A DNA stretch of 64,000 bases from Delftia acidovorans (GCA_031286585.1 JAITUC010000011.1:124001-188000), one strand, 5' to 3'. Numbered from the stretch's first letter, positions 16,947 through 26,394 are shown. Numbers and translations are program-made. The notes: generated from the letters alone by a model not told the origin.

Positions 16947-18281
16947 TCAGGAAACCTTGGCGACAGCCGCAGGGACAGGGGTCTCCTCCATGGCGGACGT
17001 GCCATCCAGGGCGGCGTTGAGCTTGCTGTAGTCCAGCTCGTTTTCCCAGCGCGAGACCACCACGGTGGCCACGGCATTGCCCATGAAGTTGGTCAGCGAG
17101 CGGCACTCGCTCATGAAGCGGTCCACGCCCAGGATCAGGGCCATGCCGGCCACGGGCACTTCGGGCACCACGGCCAGCGTGGCGGCCAGGGTGATGAAGC
17201 CTGCGCCGGTCACGCCGGCAGCGCCCTTGGAGCTGAGCATGGCCACCAGCAGCAGCGCGATCTCGTGGCCCAGGGTCAGGTGGGTATTGGTGGCCTGGGC
17301 GATGAACAGCGCAGCCAGCGTCATGTAGATGTTGGTGCCGTCCAGGTTGAAGGAGTAGCCCGTGGGCACGACCAGGCCCACGACGGACTTGCCGCAGCCG
17401 GCGCGCTCCATCTTCTGCATCAGCGAAGGCAGGGCCGATTCCGAGGACGAGGTGCCCAGCACCAGCAGCAGTTCCGCCTTCAGGTAGCGCGCCAGCTTGA
17501 GCACCGAGAAGCCGCACAGCCGCGCCACGAAGCCCAGCACCACGACCACGAAGAGCAGCGAGGTGATGTAGAACGAACCCACCAGCCAGGCCAGGTTCAC
17601 CAGCGAACCCAGGCCGAACTTGCCGATGGTGAAGGCGATGGCGCCAAAGGCTCCCAGCGGCGCAGCCTTCATCAGGATGCCGACCAGCTTGAACACCGGC
17701 GCCGTCAGCGCCTCCAGGAAGTTGAGCACGGGCTTGCCCGCATCACCGACCATGGCCAGCGAGATGCCGAACAGCACGGCCACGAACAGCACCTGCAGGA
17801 TGTTGTCGCCCACGAAGGGGCTGACCAGCGTCTTGGGGATGATATCCATGGCAAAGCCGGTGAGCGTCAGCTCATGCGACTTGGCCACATAGCCCTTGAC
17901 GGCGGCCTGATCCAGGTCGGCCGGGTTGATGTTCATGCCCGCGCCCGGCTGCACCACGTGCGCCACCACCATGCCCACCACCAGGGCCAGCGTGGAGAAG
18001 AACAGGAAGTAGGCCATGGCCTTGAGGAACACGCGGCCCACGGTGCGCAGGTGCGTCATGCCCGCAATGCCGGTGACGATGGTCAGGAAGATCACCGGCG
18101 CGATGATCATCTTCACCAGCTTGATGAAGGCATCGCCCAGCGGCTTGAACTGCTCGGCGTACTGGGGCTCGAAGTGGCCGAGCAGCACGCCTGCCACGAT
18201 GGCGACCACCACCTGGAAATACAGCTGGCGGTAGAAAGGCAGCCGCTCGGGGCTGGCGGCGTGGGTGGGGACGGCATGCAT
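16947..18281 (-). CDS. dctA: C4-dicarboxylate transporter DctA
   Basis: Sodium/proton-coupled symporter for succinate, fumarate and malate in the inner membrane, of the glutamate-transporter-like family. The 444-residue length is standard. Family hallmarks are present: the serine-rich re-entrant loop [14 protein letters not shown], the [16 protein letters not shown] motif, [16 protein letters not shown], and [17 protein letters not shown] near the end. Eight or so membrane segments can be read. It is divergent from a hybrid sensor kinase whose sensor region resembles dicarboxylate sensors, and a LuxR-type regulator lies beyond, so induction by this two-component pair is a fair inference. Confidence 0.95.
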   Translation of the reverse strand: MHAVPTHAASPERLPFYRQLYFQVVVAIVAGVLLGHFEPQYAEQFKPLGDAFIKLVKMIIAPVIFLTIVTGIAGMTHLRTVGRVFLKAMAYFLFFSTLALVVGMVVAHVVQPGAGMNINPADLDQAAVKGYVAKSHELTLTGFAMDIIPKTLVSPFVGDNILQVLFVAVLFGISLAMVGDAGKPVLNFLEALTAPVFKLVGILMKAAPLGAFGAIAFTIGKFGLGSLVNLAWLVGSFYITSLLFVVVVLGFVARLCGFSVLKLARYLKAELLLVLGTSSSESALPSLMQKMERAGCGKSVVGLVVPTGYSFNLDGTNIYMTLAALFIAQATNTHLTLGHEIALLLVAMLSSKGAAGVTGAGFITLAATLAVVPEVPVAGMALILGVDRFMSECRSLTNFMGNAVATVVVSRWENELDYSKLNAALDGTSAMEETPVPAAVAKVS

Positions 18282-18493
18282 GGTGCGGCTCCGGCGGGAC
18301 TGTGTGGGGAGGGCGCACCACCAAGGTGCGGCGAGGTCCAGTTTGTACCGCTGGCGTGCTCCGGCGCCGATAACCTATTGGTATTAGGCGCAGGTGCTCT
18401 CCCAGGGAGAATGCACGCAGAATCAGGGTAATCCCCAACCCTTTCCCGCCCCTGGAAGGCACCAAGCTGGCGCCCAATCGGGTCCAGACCACC

Positions 18494-21145
18494 ATGCCCC
18501 AATCCGTTCGACGCCCTTCACGCCGCTCCTTCTGGACCCTGCTGCTGCTGTTCGGCGGCATGCTTGCCTGCATGCTGCTGGCCGGAGAGCTGGTCTACCA
18601 CCGCGCCCTGCGCGGCGAGGCCGAAAACGTGCAGCGCCAGCTCAGCCTCTATGCCCAGGCCCTGGGCCAGCGCATAGACCGCTACCGCACCCTGCCCGAG
18701 GTGCTGGCGCTGGACGCGCAACTGCGCGCCGCCCTCACCCACCCGCTGTCCCCTGCCGAGGTCGATGCCCTGAACCGCAAGCTGGAGCAGGCCAACGGCG
18801 CCAGCCAGTCGTCCACGCTGACCCTGATCGACCGCCACGGCACGGCCCTGGCCGCCAGCAACTGGCGCGAGACGCGCAGCAACGTGGGCGTGGACTACAG
18901 CTTCAGGCCCTATGTGCAGCAGGCGCTGTCGCGCGGCAGCGGGCGCTTCTACGGCATCGGCCTGACCACGGGCCTGCCGGGCTACTTCCTGTCGCAGGCC
19001 ATCCTGGACGAGCACAACGCCGTCGCGGGCCTGGTGGTGATCAAGATCGCGCTGCTGGAGCTGGAGCGAGAATGGCTGCAGACGCCCGACGTGGTCATGG
19101 CCTCGGACGAGCACGGCGTGGTCTTCCTGGCCAGCCAGCCCGACTGGCGCTACCGCCTGCTGTCCCCGCTGAGCCCCGCCGACGAGGCGGACCTGGCCGC
19201 CACGCGCCAGTACATCGACCAGGAACTGCACCCCATGCGCTACCGCGTGCGCCAGGGCCTGGAGCAAGGCAGCCGCCTGGTGCAGCTGCAGGAGCCCGCC
19301 CTGCCCGGCACCACGCTGTGGCAGACCCTGCCCCTGCCCGGCAGCGACTGGCAGCTGCACCTGCTGCACGACACGCAGGCCAGCACCGTGGCCAGCCGCT
19401 GGGCGGCGGCGGCCGCTGCGGGCGGCTGGCTGGCCCTGGGCCTGCTGGTGCTGTTCGTGCGCCAGCGCAGGCGGCTGGCCACGCTGCGCCTGCGCAGCCG
19501 CCTGGAGCTGGAGACCGTGCTGCGCCAGCATGCCCAGGAGCTGCGCACGGCCCAGGACGGCATCGTCCAGGCCGCGCGCCAGGCCGACACGGGCCTGAGC
19601 CGCAGCCTGGAGCACCTGCCCCAGGGCGTGGTGGTGATCGATGCCGACCTCAACCTGGTGGCCTGGAACTCGCGCTACGTGGAGCTGTTCCGGTTTCCCT
19701 CCGAGCTGCTGCGCACGGGCCAGCCCATCGAGGACCTGTTCCGCTACAACGCCCGGCGCGGCCTGCTGGGGCCCGGACCCATCGAGGAGGCCATCCACCG
19801 GCGGCTGCAGCATCTGCGCAGCGGCAGCCCGCACCTGCGCGAAAGCACCAAGGACGACGGCACGGTGCTGGAGATCCGCGGCAATCCGCTGCCCGACGGC
19901 GGCTTCGTCACCAGCTACGCCGACATCACCAGCTACAAGAACGCCGCGCGCGAGCTGCGCTCGCTGGCCGATGCGCTGGAGCAGCGCATTGCCGAGCGCA
20001 CGCGCGACCTGGCCGAAGCCAAGCGCGAGGCCGAGCAGGCCAACCGCTACAAGACCCGCTTCGTGGCCGCCGCCGTGCACGACCTGCTGCAGCCGCTGAA
20101 CGCCGCGCGCATGTTCAGCTCCCTGCTGCGCAGCCATCTGCATGACGACGCGGGCCGCCATGTGGCCGACAGCATCGACGGCGCACTGGCCGCGCAGGAC
20201 GCCATCCTGGGCAGCCTGCTGGACATCTCGCGCATGGAATCGGGCCAGCTGGAGGTGCGCGTGCGCGACTTCGCGCTGGGGCCGCTGCTGCAGGTCATGC
20301 GCCACAACTTCGGCATCCTGGCCGAAAGCCGGGGCCTGCGCCTGAGCGCGGTGGACACGCGCTGCGTGGTGCGCAGCGATGAGGCCCTGCTGCGCCGCAT
20401 CCTGCAGAACTTCCTGTCCAACGCCATACGTTATACGCGCCAGGGCCGCATCGTCATCGGCTGCCGGCGCCAGGGCCGGCAGTTGCGCATCGAGGTGCAC
20501 GACCAGGGACCGGGCATTCCCGAGAGCCTGCAGCACGAGATCTTCGAGGAATTCCGCCGCCTGGACGAAGGCCATGGCGACGACCGTGGCGCCGGGCTGG
20601 GCCTGGCCATCGTCGAGCGCCTGGGCCGCCTGCTGGGCCACGAGATCGGCCTGCGCTCGCACCTGGGCCGTGGCAGCGTGTTCTGGGTCTGCGTGCCGCT
20701 GGGCGATCCCGCAGCCGTGCCGCAGATCGCCACGGCCACGCATTCCGGCGAGGCAGGCCAGGACGCACCGCTGCAGGGCATGAGCGCCTGGTACGTGGAA
20801 GACGACGCCCAGTCCTGCACCGCCATGCGCGCCCTGCTGCAGCGCTGGGGCTGCAACGTGCCGCTGGCCGGTGGCCCGGCCGAGGCGCTGGCGCTGGCCG
20901 CGCCCGGCCAAGCGCCGCAGCTGGTGCTGCTCGATGTGCGCCTGGGCCAGTTGCACGGCCCCGATGTCTACGCGCAGCTGTGCCAGCGCTGGGGCCAGTC
21001 TCCGCCCGTGATCCTGGTCACGGCCGAGCGCGACGGCATGGTGCGCCGCCAGGCGGCCGAGCGCGGCTGGGGCTTTCTGGCCAAGCCCGTGCGCCCGCCG
21101 GCGCTGCGCGCGCTCATGAGCCAGATGCTGCTGCGCCACCGATAG
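18494..21145 (+). CDS. Hybrid sensor histidine kinase with periplasmic sensor, PAS and receiver domains
   Basis: An 883-residue membrane kinase. After an N-terminal membrane helix (WTLLLLFGGMLACMLLAGE) comes a periplasmic sensor of about 260 residues of the double-Cache/DctB kind. A second helix follows near residues 302-325 (GGWLALGLLVLFV). Then come a coiled segment, a PAS domain (QGVVVIDADLNLVAWNSRY), a second coil, the dimerisation domain with phospho-acceptor His529 (AAVHDLLQPL), the ATPase domain (NAIRYT, DQGPGIP, GAGLGLAI) and a C-terminal receiver with Asp814 (LLDVRLG). The start ATG is divergent from dctA. The partner is probably the convergent LuxR-type regulator just downstream; the signal may be a C4-dicarboxylate, but this is inferred only from gene position. 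Confidence 0.9.
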   Translation: MPQSVRRPSRRSFWTLLLLFGGMLACMLLAGELVYHRALRGEAENVQRQLSLYAQALGQRIDRYRTLPEVLALDAQLRAALTHPLSPAEVDALNRKLEQANGASQSSTLTLIDRHGTALAASNWRETRSNVGVDYSFRPYVQQALSRGSGRFYGIGLTTGLPGYFLSQAILDEHNAVAGLVVIKIALLELEREWLQTPDVVMASDEHGVVFLASQPDWRYRLLSPLSPADEADLAATRQYIDQELHPMRYRVRQGLEQGSRLVQLQEPALPGTTLWQTLPLPGSDWQLHLLHDTQASTVASRWAAAAAAGGWLALGLLVLFVRQRRRLATLRLRSRLELETVLRQHAQELRTAQDGIVQAARQADTGLSRSLEHLPQGVVVIDADLNLVAWNSRYVELFRFPSELLRTGQPIEDLFRYNARRGLLGPGPIEEAIHRRLQHLRSGSPHLRESTKDDGTVLEIRGNPLPDGGFVTSYADITSYKNAARELRSLADALEQRIAERTRDLAEAKREAEQANRYKTRFVAAAVHDLLQPLNAARMFSSLLRSHLHDDAGRHVADSIDGALAAQDAILGSLLDISRMESGQLEVRVRDFALGPLLQVMRHNFGILAESRGLRLSAVDTRCVVRSDEALLRRILQNFLSNAIRYTRQGRIVIGCRRQGRQLRIEVHDQGPGIPESLQHEIFEEFRRLDEGHGDDRGAGLGLAIVERLGRLLGHEIGLRSHLGRGSVFWVCVPLGDPAAVPQIATATHSGEAGQDAPLQGMSAWYVEDDAQSCTAMRALLQRWGCNVPLAGGPAEALALAAPGQAPQLVLLDVRLGQLHGPDVYAQLCQRWGQSPPVILVTAERDGMVRRQAAERGWGFLAKPVRPPALRALMSQMLLRHR

Positions 21146-21169
21146 ACGTGGCACGGCAGGGCCTGGCGC

Positions 21170-21808
21170 TCAGACCGTGCCGTCGTTCTCCAGGCTCTTG
21201 ACCAGCACGGCCGCCTGCGTGCGGCTGTAGCACTCCAGCTTCTTGAGAATGGCCGTCACATGCACCTTGACGGTGTTCTCGGCCAGCCCCAGCTCGTGGG
21301 CGATCTGCTTGTTGAGCAGGCCGTCGGCCAGGCACAGCAGCACGCGGAACTGCTGGGGCGTGAGCTGGGCCAGCCGCGCGGCCAGCGCGGCGTCGGCCTC
21401 CGAGCGCTCGGCGGCCATGGGCGGGAACCAGCTGCCGCCGTCCAGCACTTCCTGCAGGGCCGTGCCTATGGCCTCGGCCGGCGCCGATTTCGGAATGAAG
21501 CCTGCGGCACCGAACTGCTGCGCACGGCGGATCACGCGCGGGTGGTCATTGGAGGAAATCACCACCACCGGAACATCGGGGTACTCGCCGCGCACATGCA
21601 GCAGCGCCGAAAAGCCGCGCGCCCCCGGCATGGCCAGGTCCAGCAGCACCAGCTCGATCTCGGGGTGCTGCTGCAGCGCAGCGCCCAGCGTGGCGGCGCT
21701 TGCGGCCTCCAGCACGGCGAACTGCGGCAGGGCCTCGCGCAGCACATGGATCACCGCGGCGCGGAACAGCGGGTGGTCGTCGGCAACGAGCAGGGTGGAT
21801 TCGGGCAT
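21170..21808 (-). CDS. LuxR/NarL-type response regulator
   Basis: A 212-residue response regulator. The receiver has the acidic pair Asp10/Asp11 and phospho-acceptor Asp57 (VLLDLAMPG), with Lys in IPKSA. The C-terminal LuxR helix-turn-helix reads LTPQQFRVLLCLADGLLNKQIAHELGL in two stretches, followed by ENTVKVHVTAILKKL. The start at 21808 begins MPESTLLVADDHP, the normal opening of a receiver; a longer frame upstream has no such character. It converges on the hybrid kinase gene with 24 bases between stops. It could control dctA and the divergent porin. Confidence 0.9.
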   Translation of the reverse strand: MPESTLLVADDHPLFRAAVIHVLREALPQFAVLEAASAATLGAALQQHPEIELVLLDLAMPGARGFSALLHVRGEYPDVPVVVISSNDHPRVIRRAQQFGAAGFIPKSAPAEAIGTALQEVLDGGSWFPPMAAERSEADAALAARLAQLTPQQFRVLLCLADGLLNKQIAHELGLAENTVKVHVTAILKKLECYSRTQAAVLVKSLENDGTV

Positions 21809-22091
21809 GTGCGCGAGTCTGACACGTCTGGAAGCACATGCCCGGCTCATGGGGGCGATGCCTGGGCCATGGACGGGTTGCAGGCTGGCACGCGGTTTGC
21901 AATCAGTTGCAGCCGAAGGCCTGGCAACAGGCAGAAATCCGCTTCCCAACCGACGAACAAGGAGCCCCGAATTGACCTTTGAGCCCTCTTGCAACGACCT
22001 GCCGCACAGCCCTGGTGCCCTGGCCCCATCCCAGTGCACGGCAGTGTTCAAGCCGCGAGAGTGCAAAACACAAATTAAGTTTCGTCATAAC

Positions 22092-22161
22092 TGTGTCAAA
22101 GACACAACTTACTGGCTGGCGCAATGGCTCGGATGCGTTGTAATACGCGGCTTAGCCAGTC
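22092..22161. promoter_or_regulatory. Inverted repeats in the 529-base gap before the porin
   Basis: The gap between the response regulator start (21808) and the porin start (22338) has no gene. It holds a perfect repeat TGTGTC-AAA-GACACA at 22092-22106 and a second inverted pair ACTGGCT (22111-22117) and AGCCAGT (22155-22161), with TAATAC lying between the latter arms as a possible -10. The symmetry and position suggest operator sites for one or both divergent genes; the binding protein is unknown. Confidence 0.4.
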
Positions 22162-22337
22162 AAGACCGCCTTGCACACAGGCCGAAAGGACGCGCCGACG
22201 CCAGCCCGCCCCTGATGCGAAAACGCCACTGTCCCAGGTTTGCCACATAGCCCAGCCTGGGCGATTGGTTCATCGTCTGCCCCGGTCACAGCACTGGCCA
22301 CCCGTTTCCACTCTCCAACAATGAAAGACTCCTCAAC

Positions 22338-23366
22338 ATGAAACGTTCCTTCATCGCACTGGCCGCTGCACTGGCCTGCGCCGGCGCCGCACACGCCCAA
22401 AGCTCGGTCCAGCTGACTGGCCTGGTGGATGCCTATGCCGGCTCCATGCGCATGGCTGGCGATGCCAGCGGCAAGGGTGTCGTGGGTTCGGGCGGCATGA
22501 CCACCTCCTGGTGGGGCATGAAGGGCCAGGAAGACCTGGGCGGCGGCCTGAAGGTCGATTTCCAGCTGACGGCCTTCATGCGTGTGGACACTGGCAGCCC
22601 CGGCCGTTTCGATGGTGACCCGTACTTCTCGCGCGACGCCAACGTCGGCCTGTCCGGCGGCTTCGGCACGGTGCGCCTGGGCCGCGGCATGGCGCCCAAC
22701 TTCCTGCCCACCATCCTGGCCAACCCCTTCGGCGACTCCTTCACCATCTCCCCGCTGGTGCTGCACGCCAACGTGGGCACGACAGCCTGGGGCTCGGCCA
22801 ACCTGACCACGCCGTCCGACACCGGCTGGAGCAACCAGGTCGTCTACACCACGCCCAAGTTCGGCGGCCTGCAGGCCAACGTCCACTACCAGTTCGGTGA
22901 AAAGGGCGGCGATTCCGGCAAGAAGAACATCGGCGTGAACGCCATGTACTTCGGCGGCCCCCTGAGCCTGGTGGCCTTCTACGAGCGCGCCCAGATCAGC
23001 AACCCCGTGAGCCTGGCCGTGATGCCCACCAAGACCGACTGGATGCTGGGCGGCACCTACAACTTCGAAGTGGCCAAGCTGTACGCGACCTACGGCCAGG
23101 CCAAGGTCAAGGACCTGGACCGCAAGAACAGCACCTACTCGCTGGGCCTGGACGTGCCCGTGAGCAGCGCCGGCACCATCAAGGCGGCCCTGGCCCGCAC
23201 CAAGGCCGAGATCGGCGCCGTGGACTCCACGCGCACCACCGCCAGCCTGGGCTACGACCACTACCTGTCCAAGCGCACCGACGTGTACACCGTGCTCATG
23301 CACGACCGCATCACGGACCTGAAGTCGGGCACCAGCCTGATCGCGGGTATCCGCCACCGTTTCTAA
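22338..23366 (+). CDS. General porin, Gram-negative trimeric type
   Basis: Outer-membrane beta-barrel pore of the betaproteobacterial porin family. A clean signal peptide ends AHA before QSSVQLTGLVDAYAG, the standard first strand. WWGMKGQEDLGGGLKVDFQLT and the FGTVRLGRG segment that leads into the constriction loop are typical. The last residue is Phe (IRHRF), needed for barrel assembly. Length is 342 residues. An intrinsic terminator follows directly, so it is a single-gene unit. Its neighbour across the long regulatory gap is a response regulator, which may tune its expression. Confidence 0.93.
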   Translation: MKRSFIALAAALACAGAAHAQSSVQLTGLVDAYAGSMRMAGDASGKGVVGSGGMTTSWWGMKGQEDLGGGLKVDFQLTAFMRVDTGSPGRFDGDPYFSRDANVGLSGGFGTVRLGRGMAPNFLPTILANPFGDSFTISPLVLHANVGTTAWGSANLTTPSDTGWSNQVVYTTPKFGGLQANVHYQFGEKGGDSGKKNIGVNAMYFGGPLSLVAFYERAQISNPVSLAVMPTKTDWMLGGTYNFEVAKLYATYGQAKVKDLDRKNSTYSLGLDVPVSSAGTIKAALARTKAEIGAVDSTRTTASLGYDHYLSKRTDVYTVLMHDRITDLKSGTSLIAGIRHRF

Positions 23367-23418
23367 GGCGACGCCTGGCCTGCCAGCACAGGCCAGGGAT
23401 TGACGTCCCGAACTTTCA

Positions 23419-23442
23419 GCGAGGCTCTGCCTCGCTTTTTTT
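23419..23442 (+). terminator. Intrinsic terminator of the porin gene
   Basis: A perfect 7-bp stem GCGAGGC-TCT-GCCTCGC is followed at once by seven T residues. Confidence 0.9.
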
Positions 23443-23600
23443 CGGCCTCTTGAAAATCGATAGAAAATTTCACTCAGCAGTTTTTTACAAACGTCAAGAG
23501 AGAAAGCGATTGTCCGACAGCCGCGCTGCGCAATCCGGTGTGCAATGGAGTCCAGGCCCAGCCCCATGCTCTGCCTGCGCTGCCAGACAGGAGGTCCACC

Positions 23601-23765
23601 ATGCGCAGACCCAGCCCCTTCGGACGTCATCCCTTCATCGCCTTCACCGCCACGGTGGTGCTTGCCGTCGCCGCCAGCGTCGCCACCTTCTGGCTGGACA
23701 GCGCCGCCCCGGCCGCAGACACCCTGCTGCAAAAAGACCCGGGCGCCCTGCTGTCCTCGATGTAA
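23601..23765 (+). CDS. Small single-helix membrane protein, unknown function
   Basis: A 54-residue peptide, not matched to any family known to me. The ATG is preceded by an excellent AGGAGGT ribosome-binding site six bases upstream, and a hairpin with a T tract lies behind the stop, so it is very likely translated. A basic N-terminus (MRRPSPFGRHP) is followed by one hydrophobic helix (FIAFTATVVLAVAASVATFW) and a short polar tail. It could be an N-in membrane peptide or an uncleaved export signal. Its own promoter must lie in the 23443-23590 stretch. Confidence 0.6.
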   Translation: MRRPSPFGRHPFIAFTATVVLAVAASVATFWLDSAAPAADTLLQKDPGALLSSM

Positions 23766-23783
23766 GCCCTGCAATTGCCTGCC

Positions 23784-23814
23784 CAGCGCCAACCCTTGCG
23801 GACTGGCGCTGTTT
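23784..23814 (+). terminator. Intrinsic terminator between convergent genes
   Basis: Inverted repeat CAGCGCCA / TGGCGCTG with a 12-base loop followed by TTTT. It ends the small membrane gene and overlaps the end of the convergent lipoprotein transcript. Confidence 0.65.
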
Positions 23815-24543
23815 TCATTTGCCGGCCGATGTGCCTGCCGACATGCCGGCACCGGTCGCCGTCTTCTCCAGCAGCGACAGCCTGCGCCTGACGGCCTGGG
23901 CCTTGTCCACCTCGCCTGCCTGGTCATGTGCCCTGGCCTGCAGCAGCAGCCAGGCCATCACGGCGCGGCGCCAGCCCTGGGCCGAGGCCGTTTGGGCACC
24001 CAGCTCCAGCAGGCCCGGCTCCGCAGCCCCTGCCCGCAAGGCCGCGCCAGCCGCCACCAACTGGGGCAGCGGCTCCTTGATGGCGCCCACGGCGGCCAGC
24101 GCCGACGCAGAACCGCCGAGCAGCGCCTGCGCCACAGGGCGCTGCAATTCCGGCAATAGCGCAATGTCCTCGGGCTGGGGTTTGCCTTGCAAATACCGCG
24201 CATAGGCGGCCTCGGCCGGCGCAGCATCGAGCGCCAGCGCCTGGTAGCCGGGGCAGTCGTCCCATTCCAGGCTGGCCACCTGGGCCGCGCAGCGCATCAG
24301 CTCCAGACGCGCGGCCAGGTCGGTGCGGCCCGTGGCGGCCACCTCGGCGCGGGCCTTGTCCCATTCCAGGGCCTGCACGCGCTGGCGGCCCTCCAGGTAG
24401 GCGGTGGATGCGCGCTGGGACGCGGATTCGGCATTCAGCGCCCAGTCCGGCGCGGGCGGGCGGCTGCTGCAGCCGGCCAGCACCAGGGTCAGCACGGCGC
24501 CGGCGACGGCATGGCGCGCCAGGATGATTGCGGCAGAACTCAT
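23815..24543 (-). CDS. Predicted lipoprotein of the MCE transport operon
   Basis: A 242-residue lipoprotein with signal and lipobox LAGCSS near residue 25. The rest is alanine-rich and helical with a few cysteines (RCAAQ, DDCPG) and no family that I recognise with confidence. The ATG at 24543 overlaps the stop of the MCE gene (ATGA), so it is translationally coupled; lipoproteins of this kind (PqiC/ABC-type auxiliary) often complete MCE systems at the outer membrane. Helical repeats suggest a tetratricopeptide-like scaffold, but this is weak. Confidence 0.7.
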   Translation of the reverse strand: MSSAAIILARHAVAGAVLTLVLAGCSSRPPAPDWALNAESASQRASTAYLEGRQRVQALEWDKARAEVAATGRTDLAARLELMRCAAQVASLEWDDCPGYQALALDAAPAEAAYARYLQGKPQPEDIALLPELQRPVAQALLGGSASALAAVGAIKEPLPQLVAAGAALRAGAAEPGLLELGAQTASAQGWRRAVMAWLLLQARAHDQAGEVDKAQAVRRRLSLLEKTATGAGMSAGTSAGK

Positions 24544-25532
24544 GGCAGCTTCAACTCCGGTTGATGGGCAAACGGCCACTTGCGCTGCAGGTCGGCCAGC
24601 ACGCCTTCCAGGCGGCGCAGATTGCCCTCCACCTCGGCGCGCAGGGCGCCCAGGTCGGCCGTGGCCTCGCGCGCATTGGAGCCCACGGCCTGGGCCTCGG
24701 CCAGCACGGCGTCCACCTTGCCCAGCGTGCGGCGCGTGTCGGACAGCAGGCCGTTGAGCTGCACCACGGTGGAACGCACCTCGGGCATGACGCCGCCGGC
24801 GTCGAAGACCTGGCTGTCGGCGCGCGCCACCATGCGCTCCATGCGGGCCAGCGTGGCGTTGGCGCGGTCCAGCAGCGCCGTGACCTTGCGCGCCTCCTGC
24901 TCGCTGCCCATGACCACGCCGAGCACGCCGCCCGGCCCCTGGATGCGCCCGGCCAGGCCGCGCAGCTCGGCCAGCGAGCCGCCCAGGGCCGAATCCGGCG
25001 CCGTGAGCTGGGCGATGTTGCCCAGCACCTCCTTGGCCGTGGACATGATCTGCGGCAGCTCGGCCGTGGCGTCGCCGCGCAGCACGGGGCGCACGGCCTC
25101 GTCGGCCAGGGGCGGATCGCTGAGGATGCCGCTGTAGGCCTTGATGGTGGTGCCGCCCACCAGCCCCTTGACCAGGGTGAAGACGCTGGACTCGCGCAGC
25201 CAGTGCGCATCCTTGCGCGGCACGTCGATGAGGATGCGCACATTGCCGTCCTGGGCCAGCTCGATGCGGCGCACGCGCCCGATCGGAAAGCCCGAGAAGG
25301 TCATGTCCATGCCCACGCTCACGCCCTCGGAGTCGTCGGCAGTGAGCACCAGGCGCTGCGTGGCGTCGAACACGCCGCGCGAATACAGCAGGTACAGGGC
25401 CGATCCGAGAATCAGCACCAGCGTGAACAGCAACAGCCCCGCCGCCTTGGCGCGCAGATGGGCCACGGGCCGCAGGGCCTCGATTTCCTCGCCATCCCAG
25501 GGGTCTGGCGGCGTGCGCCGCGTATCGGTCAT
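24540..25532 (-). CDS. MCE-domain (MlaD-like) lipid transport protein
   Basis: A 330-residue inner-membrane-anchored protein that should form the periplasmic ring of a lipid transporter. A cytoplasmic N-terminus of about 30 residues leads to one helix (GLLLFTLVLILGSALYLLY). The MCE domain follows (GVSVGMDMTFSGFPIGRVRRIEL, then VKGLVGGTTIKA). The C-terminal half is a long helical region rich in heptads, as in longer MCE proteins. It lies 58 bases downstream of the permease and overlaps the lipoprotein gene. No substrate can be read from the sequence. Confidence 0.88.
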   Translation of the reverse strand: MTDTRRTPPDPWDGEEIEALRPVAHLRAKAAGLLLFTLVLILGSALYLLYSRGVFDATQRLVLTADDSEGVSVGMDMTFSGFPIGRVRRIELAQDGNVRILIDVPRKDAHWLRESSVFTLVKGLVGGTTIKAYSGILSDPPLADEAVRPVLRGDATAELPQIMSTAKEVLGNIAQLTAPDSALGGSLAELRGLAGRIQGPGGVLGVVMGSEQEARKVTALLDRANATLARMERMVARADSQVFDAGGVMPEVRSTVVQLNGLLSDTRRTLGKVDAVLAEAQAVGSNAREATADLGALRAEVEGNLRRLEGVLADLQRKWPFAHQPELKLP

Positions 25533-25590
25533 GGCATTCCTTGTAGTGGCGCGGACCGGGCCGCGCCTGGGGTTTCGCAGGGGTTCGGTT

Positions 25591-26394
25591 TCAGTAGTAG
25601 TTGCCCATGAGCGAGATCACCTCGATCACCAGCAGCACGGCAAACATGCGCGCAAAGCCGCCCAGCGCCGCGCCGCCCAGCCGGTGGCGCCGCAGCGGCG
25701 CATACAGCCCCGAGGCCATGGGCATGATGGCCACCGTGAGGCTGAAGAACCAGGTCTTGAGCACGAAGACCAGGGTCACGGCCGGCGTGAAGATCTGGCC
25801 GAAGATGCGCGTATAGCCAGGCAGCCCGGCCAGCGTGAAGCCATAGACGCTCAGGTAGACGGTGATCAGGGCCACCACGCAACTGAGCACGGCCAGCGTG
25901 ACCGAGGCAAACACGCCTGCAGCGGCACGCGGCACCAGGGCCATGCGCAGCGGATCGGCCCCGCGCTCCTGCCAGGCCCTCAACTGGCCGCGCGCGCGCA
26001 ATTGCGCAATCAGCGTGCCGTTGGGAATGGTGCAGCGCATGGCCACGAACAGCGCCGCCGTCAGCGGGATCAGCTCGATCACCAGCACCCGCACCACCAT
26101 CTCCAGCGCATAGCGCGACAGCCCGTAGCTCAGCGCCGTGACGATGACAATGCGCGTGATGACCGCGCACAGCAGGGCCGCCAGCGCCGTGAAGCCCAGC
26201 AGGATGGGCCCGGTCTGCACATAGATCTGGTGCGCCATGGCGCGCCGCGCACCGCGCCGGTAGCTGGAAGGCGACATGGCCAGCACCAGCAGCACGGCGC
26301 CCAGGTAGACACTGCGCCACCACGCCAGCGCATGGTCGCGCAGCGCGGCCCAGACGCGGTCGGGCAGGGACAGGGCAGCGTGGCTCAGGCTCAT
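25591..26394 (-). CDS. MlaE-like ABC transporter permease
   Basis: A 267-residue polytopic permease of the MlaE family. Five or so membrane segments are visible, with family features such as the amphipathic N-terminal helix, GFTALAALLCAVITRIVI, the ELIPLTAALFVAMRC segment, and conserved ALVPRAAAGVFASVTLAV. The start at 26394 (MSLSHAALSL) is preferred over a longer frame beginning 54 bases upstream. It should couple to an MlaF-type ATPase, but no such gene is found in the window; the next gene upstream is an unrelated regulator on the same strand. Confidence 0.88.
   Translation of the reverse strand: MSLSHAALSLPDRVWAALRDHALAWWRSVYLGAVLLVLAMSPSSYRRGARRAMAHQIYVQTGPILLGFTALAALLCAVITRIVIVTALSYGLSRYALEMVVRVLVIELIPLTAALFVAMRCTIPNGTLIAQLRARGQLRAWQERGADPLRMALVPRAAAGVFASVTLAVLSCVVALITVYLSVYGFTLAGLPGYTRIFGQIFTPAVTLVFVLKTWFFSLTVAIMPMASGLYAPLRRHRLGGAALGGFARMFAVLLVIEVISLMGNYY

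Noticed and set aside
18518..21154. An 878-codon minus-strand frame opposite the hybrid kinase
   Set aside because: The plus-strand frame has every kinase motif in order; the reverse frame is a composition effect of GC-biased codons.
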